64,000 nt of DNA from Psychrobacter vallis. GTDB taxonomy: Bacteria > Pseudomonadota > Gammaproteobacteria > Pseudomonadales > Moraxellaceae. Each line of letters opens with the position of its first letter. The first letter of the stretch is position 1. The DNA lies in the NCBI RefSeq assembly GCF_904846715.1, contig NZ_CAJHBU010000003.1:185763-249762 (forward strand), in the 5' to 3' direction. Of this stretch, positions 62,974 through 64,000 are shown in pieces. Below the pieces are notes generated by a model. That model was not told where the DNA came from. It saw only the letters and a program-made list of their open reading frames with translations, and did not search any database. A program made the translations under genes and the position numbers.

Positions 62974-64000
62974 GATATGACCTCCATAACTTTATTAAAT
63001 TATAACGGGTAGCGATTTAAAACTAAAATTTGGTACTCGTCGTTAAAATCCTAAATTTAAGTACTAAAAATTAAAAAAATACTTTCTAATGCTTTTACAT
63101 AAGCCATATACAACTTTATTAGTGATAAATAGGTAGTTTTGAGATTCAAATTGAACTTGTCATTTTTATATAGCCTATTCCACCATACTTCAAATCTCTT
63201 AACTCTAGGATTTTATGGGGGCTATATCATATAATTTATTGAGTTATCTGTACACATATAAAACCGTTGGTTGACTCAGTCATTGTGAGTTACCATCTTA
63301 AATGTAAGGTAGTCTAAATTTTATATCGCCTATCTATTAATGGTATAACCGACTAGTCCTTTAATGCAAAGTTCTAAATCTTCTGATAAGTAAAGATAAT
63401 ATTCACTTTTTCAAATATAATTAATAACACTGAGCCTTTTAATAACGTTTACGATATTTTATGACTTCTATGGACTCAAAAATACACTATTTGTTACCTA
63501 TAATTTAGTTTTAGTCCTATTTTCCCACCAGCTAGATAAAGCTTTTATTATTATCTTCAGCCGTTTTCCAGCCACTAGTACATCCCCATTATTATCTCCT
63601 GTCTTTTCAAAAGTTCTGCTTTTGACGCTATACTCTAGCCTATAACTCTATTACTTTAATCTAACTCCTGTCAATTCTCTTATATCATAAAATCCAATTC
63701 TAAATTTTCTCTAGAGTAGCTTCGTTCTGTCTAAAAAATTAAAAAATATTCATTATTTCATTGATATGGGTAATAAATGACATTTATTGCCTATCTATTA
63801 TTTATGTTGCTCAGTCTAAATTAGTTGTCTTTGATAATAGTGTAAAAAGAGGATAGGTACATCGGATATTGGAACAGAACATATGCTACAACCATTCTAA
63901 TGGTGGTTAGCTTTTAAGGTTTTGTATAACCTTACTCAGAAATATACTCATATAAGTCTATTCTATTAAAATAAGATTTCGTATATTTAATAAATAATTC
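62974..64000. other. About 1 kb AT-rich gene-free right end
   Basis: No open frame with coding character, no tRNA and no repeat of the families found elsewhere was seen. It may be decayed DNA or a long regulatory region for a gene beyond the window. Confidence 0.4.

Overview
The window looks like a chromosomal segment of a Psychrobacter-type member of the Moraxellaceae (Gammaproteobacteria). The reasons are the moderate G+C, the gene content (SspA/SspB, MetG, ApbC, Dcd, PetABC, LeuCDB, QueA, DinB), the FimV split into two genes, the csu-type fimbriae and the tandem FadL porins. The species assignment is inferred from gene content only.

Layout. 1-44 kb is mostly core genome. It opens with a truncated YdeP-type molybdopterin oxidoreductase gene, followed by an ABC uptake system with two tandem substrate-binding lipoproteins, a permease and an ATPase. 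Next come a small secreted protein, metG and a ketone-body module (GntP-type permease, diverging from scoA-scoB-bdhA). Then apbC, dcd, sspA/sspB, petABC (cytochrome bc1), uup, slyX, two FadL-type outer-membrane proteins, putP and a LysR regulator diverging from leuC-leuD-lipoprotein-leuB. An L,D-transpeptidase, infA, truA, an asparaginase, the split fimV, queA and dinB complete this part.

44-58 kb is accessory. A csu-like archaic chaperone-usher fimbrial operon (45.8-50.5 kb) and a phage- or plasmid-like DNA-processing module (Gp2/YagK-like protein, zinc ribbon, DUF932, YqaJ exonuclease, RDF-like protein, AlpA) lie between two diverged direct copies of about 460 bp. Each copy carries an AlpA gene and the tail of the RDF-like gene. 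Two AlgR/LytTR-type box pairs (ACCGTTYRTC repeated at 20-bp spacing) lie upstream of dinB and upstream of the fimbrial operon. No integrase is visible.

58-61.3 kb is a foreign island: a glycosyl-3-phosphoglycerate synthase, a remnant of what looks like glycerate 2-kinase, and the matching HAD phosphatase. Together these form a glucosylglycerate-type compatible-solute pathway whose sequences resemble Campylobacterota or deep-branching marine bacteria. Two decayed IS5-family transposase ends in the same orientation bracket it. 61.3-64 kb holds a Thr/Asp-rich lipoprotein, an IS630-like transposase relic, a DUF305 membrane protein and about 1 kb of AT-rich DNA with no gene found.

Small non-coding repeats are scattered through the window: a 100-109-bp family in three copies, a 282-bp MITE-like element with 33-bp inverted ends, a 179-bp MITE-like element with 32-bp inverted ends, and a 137-bp long inverted repeat. 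All calls come from reading the sequence; no database search was run.
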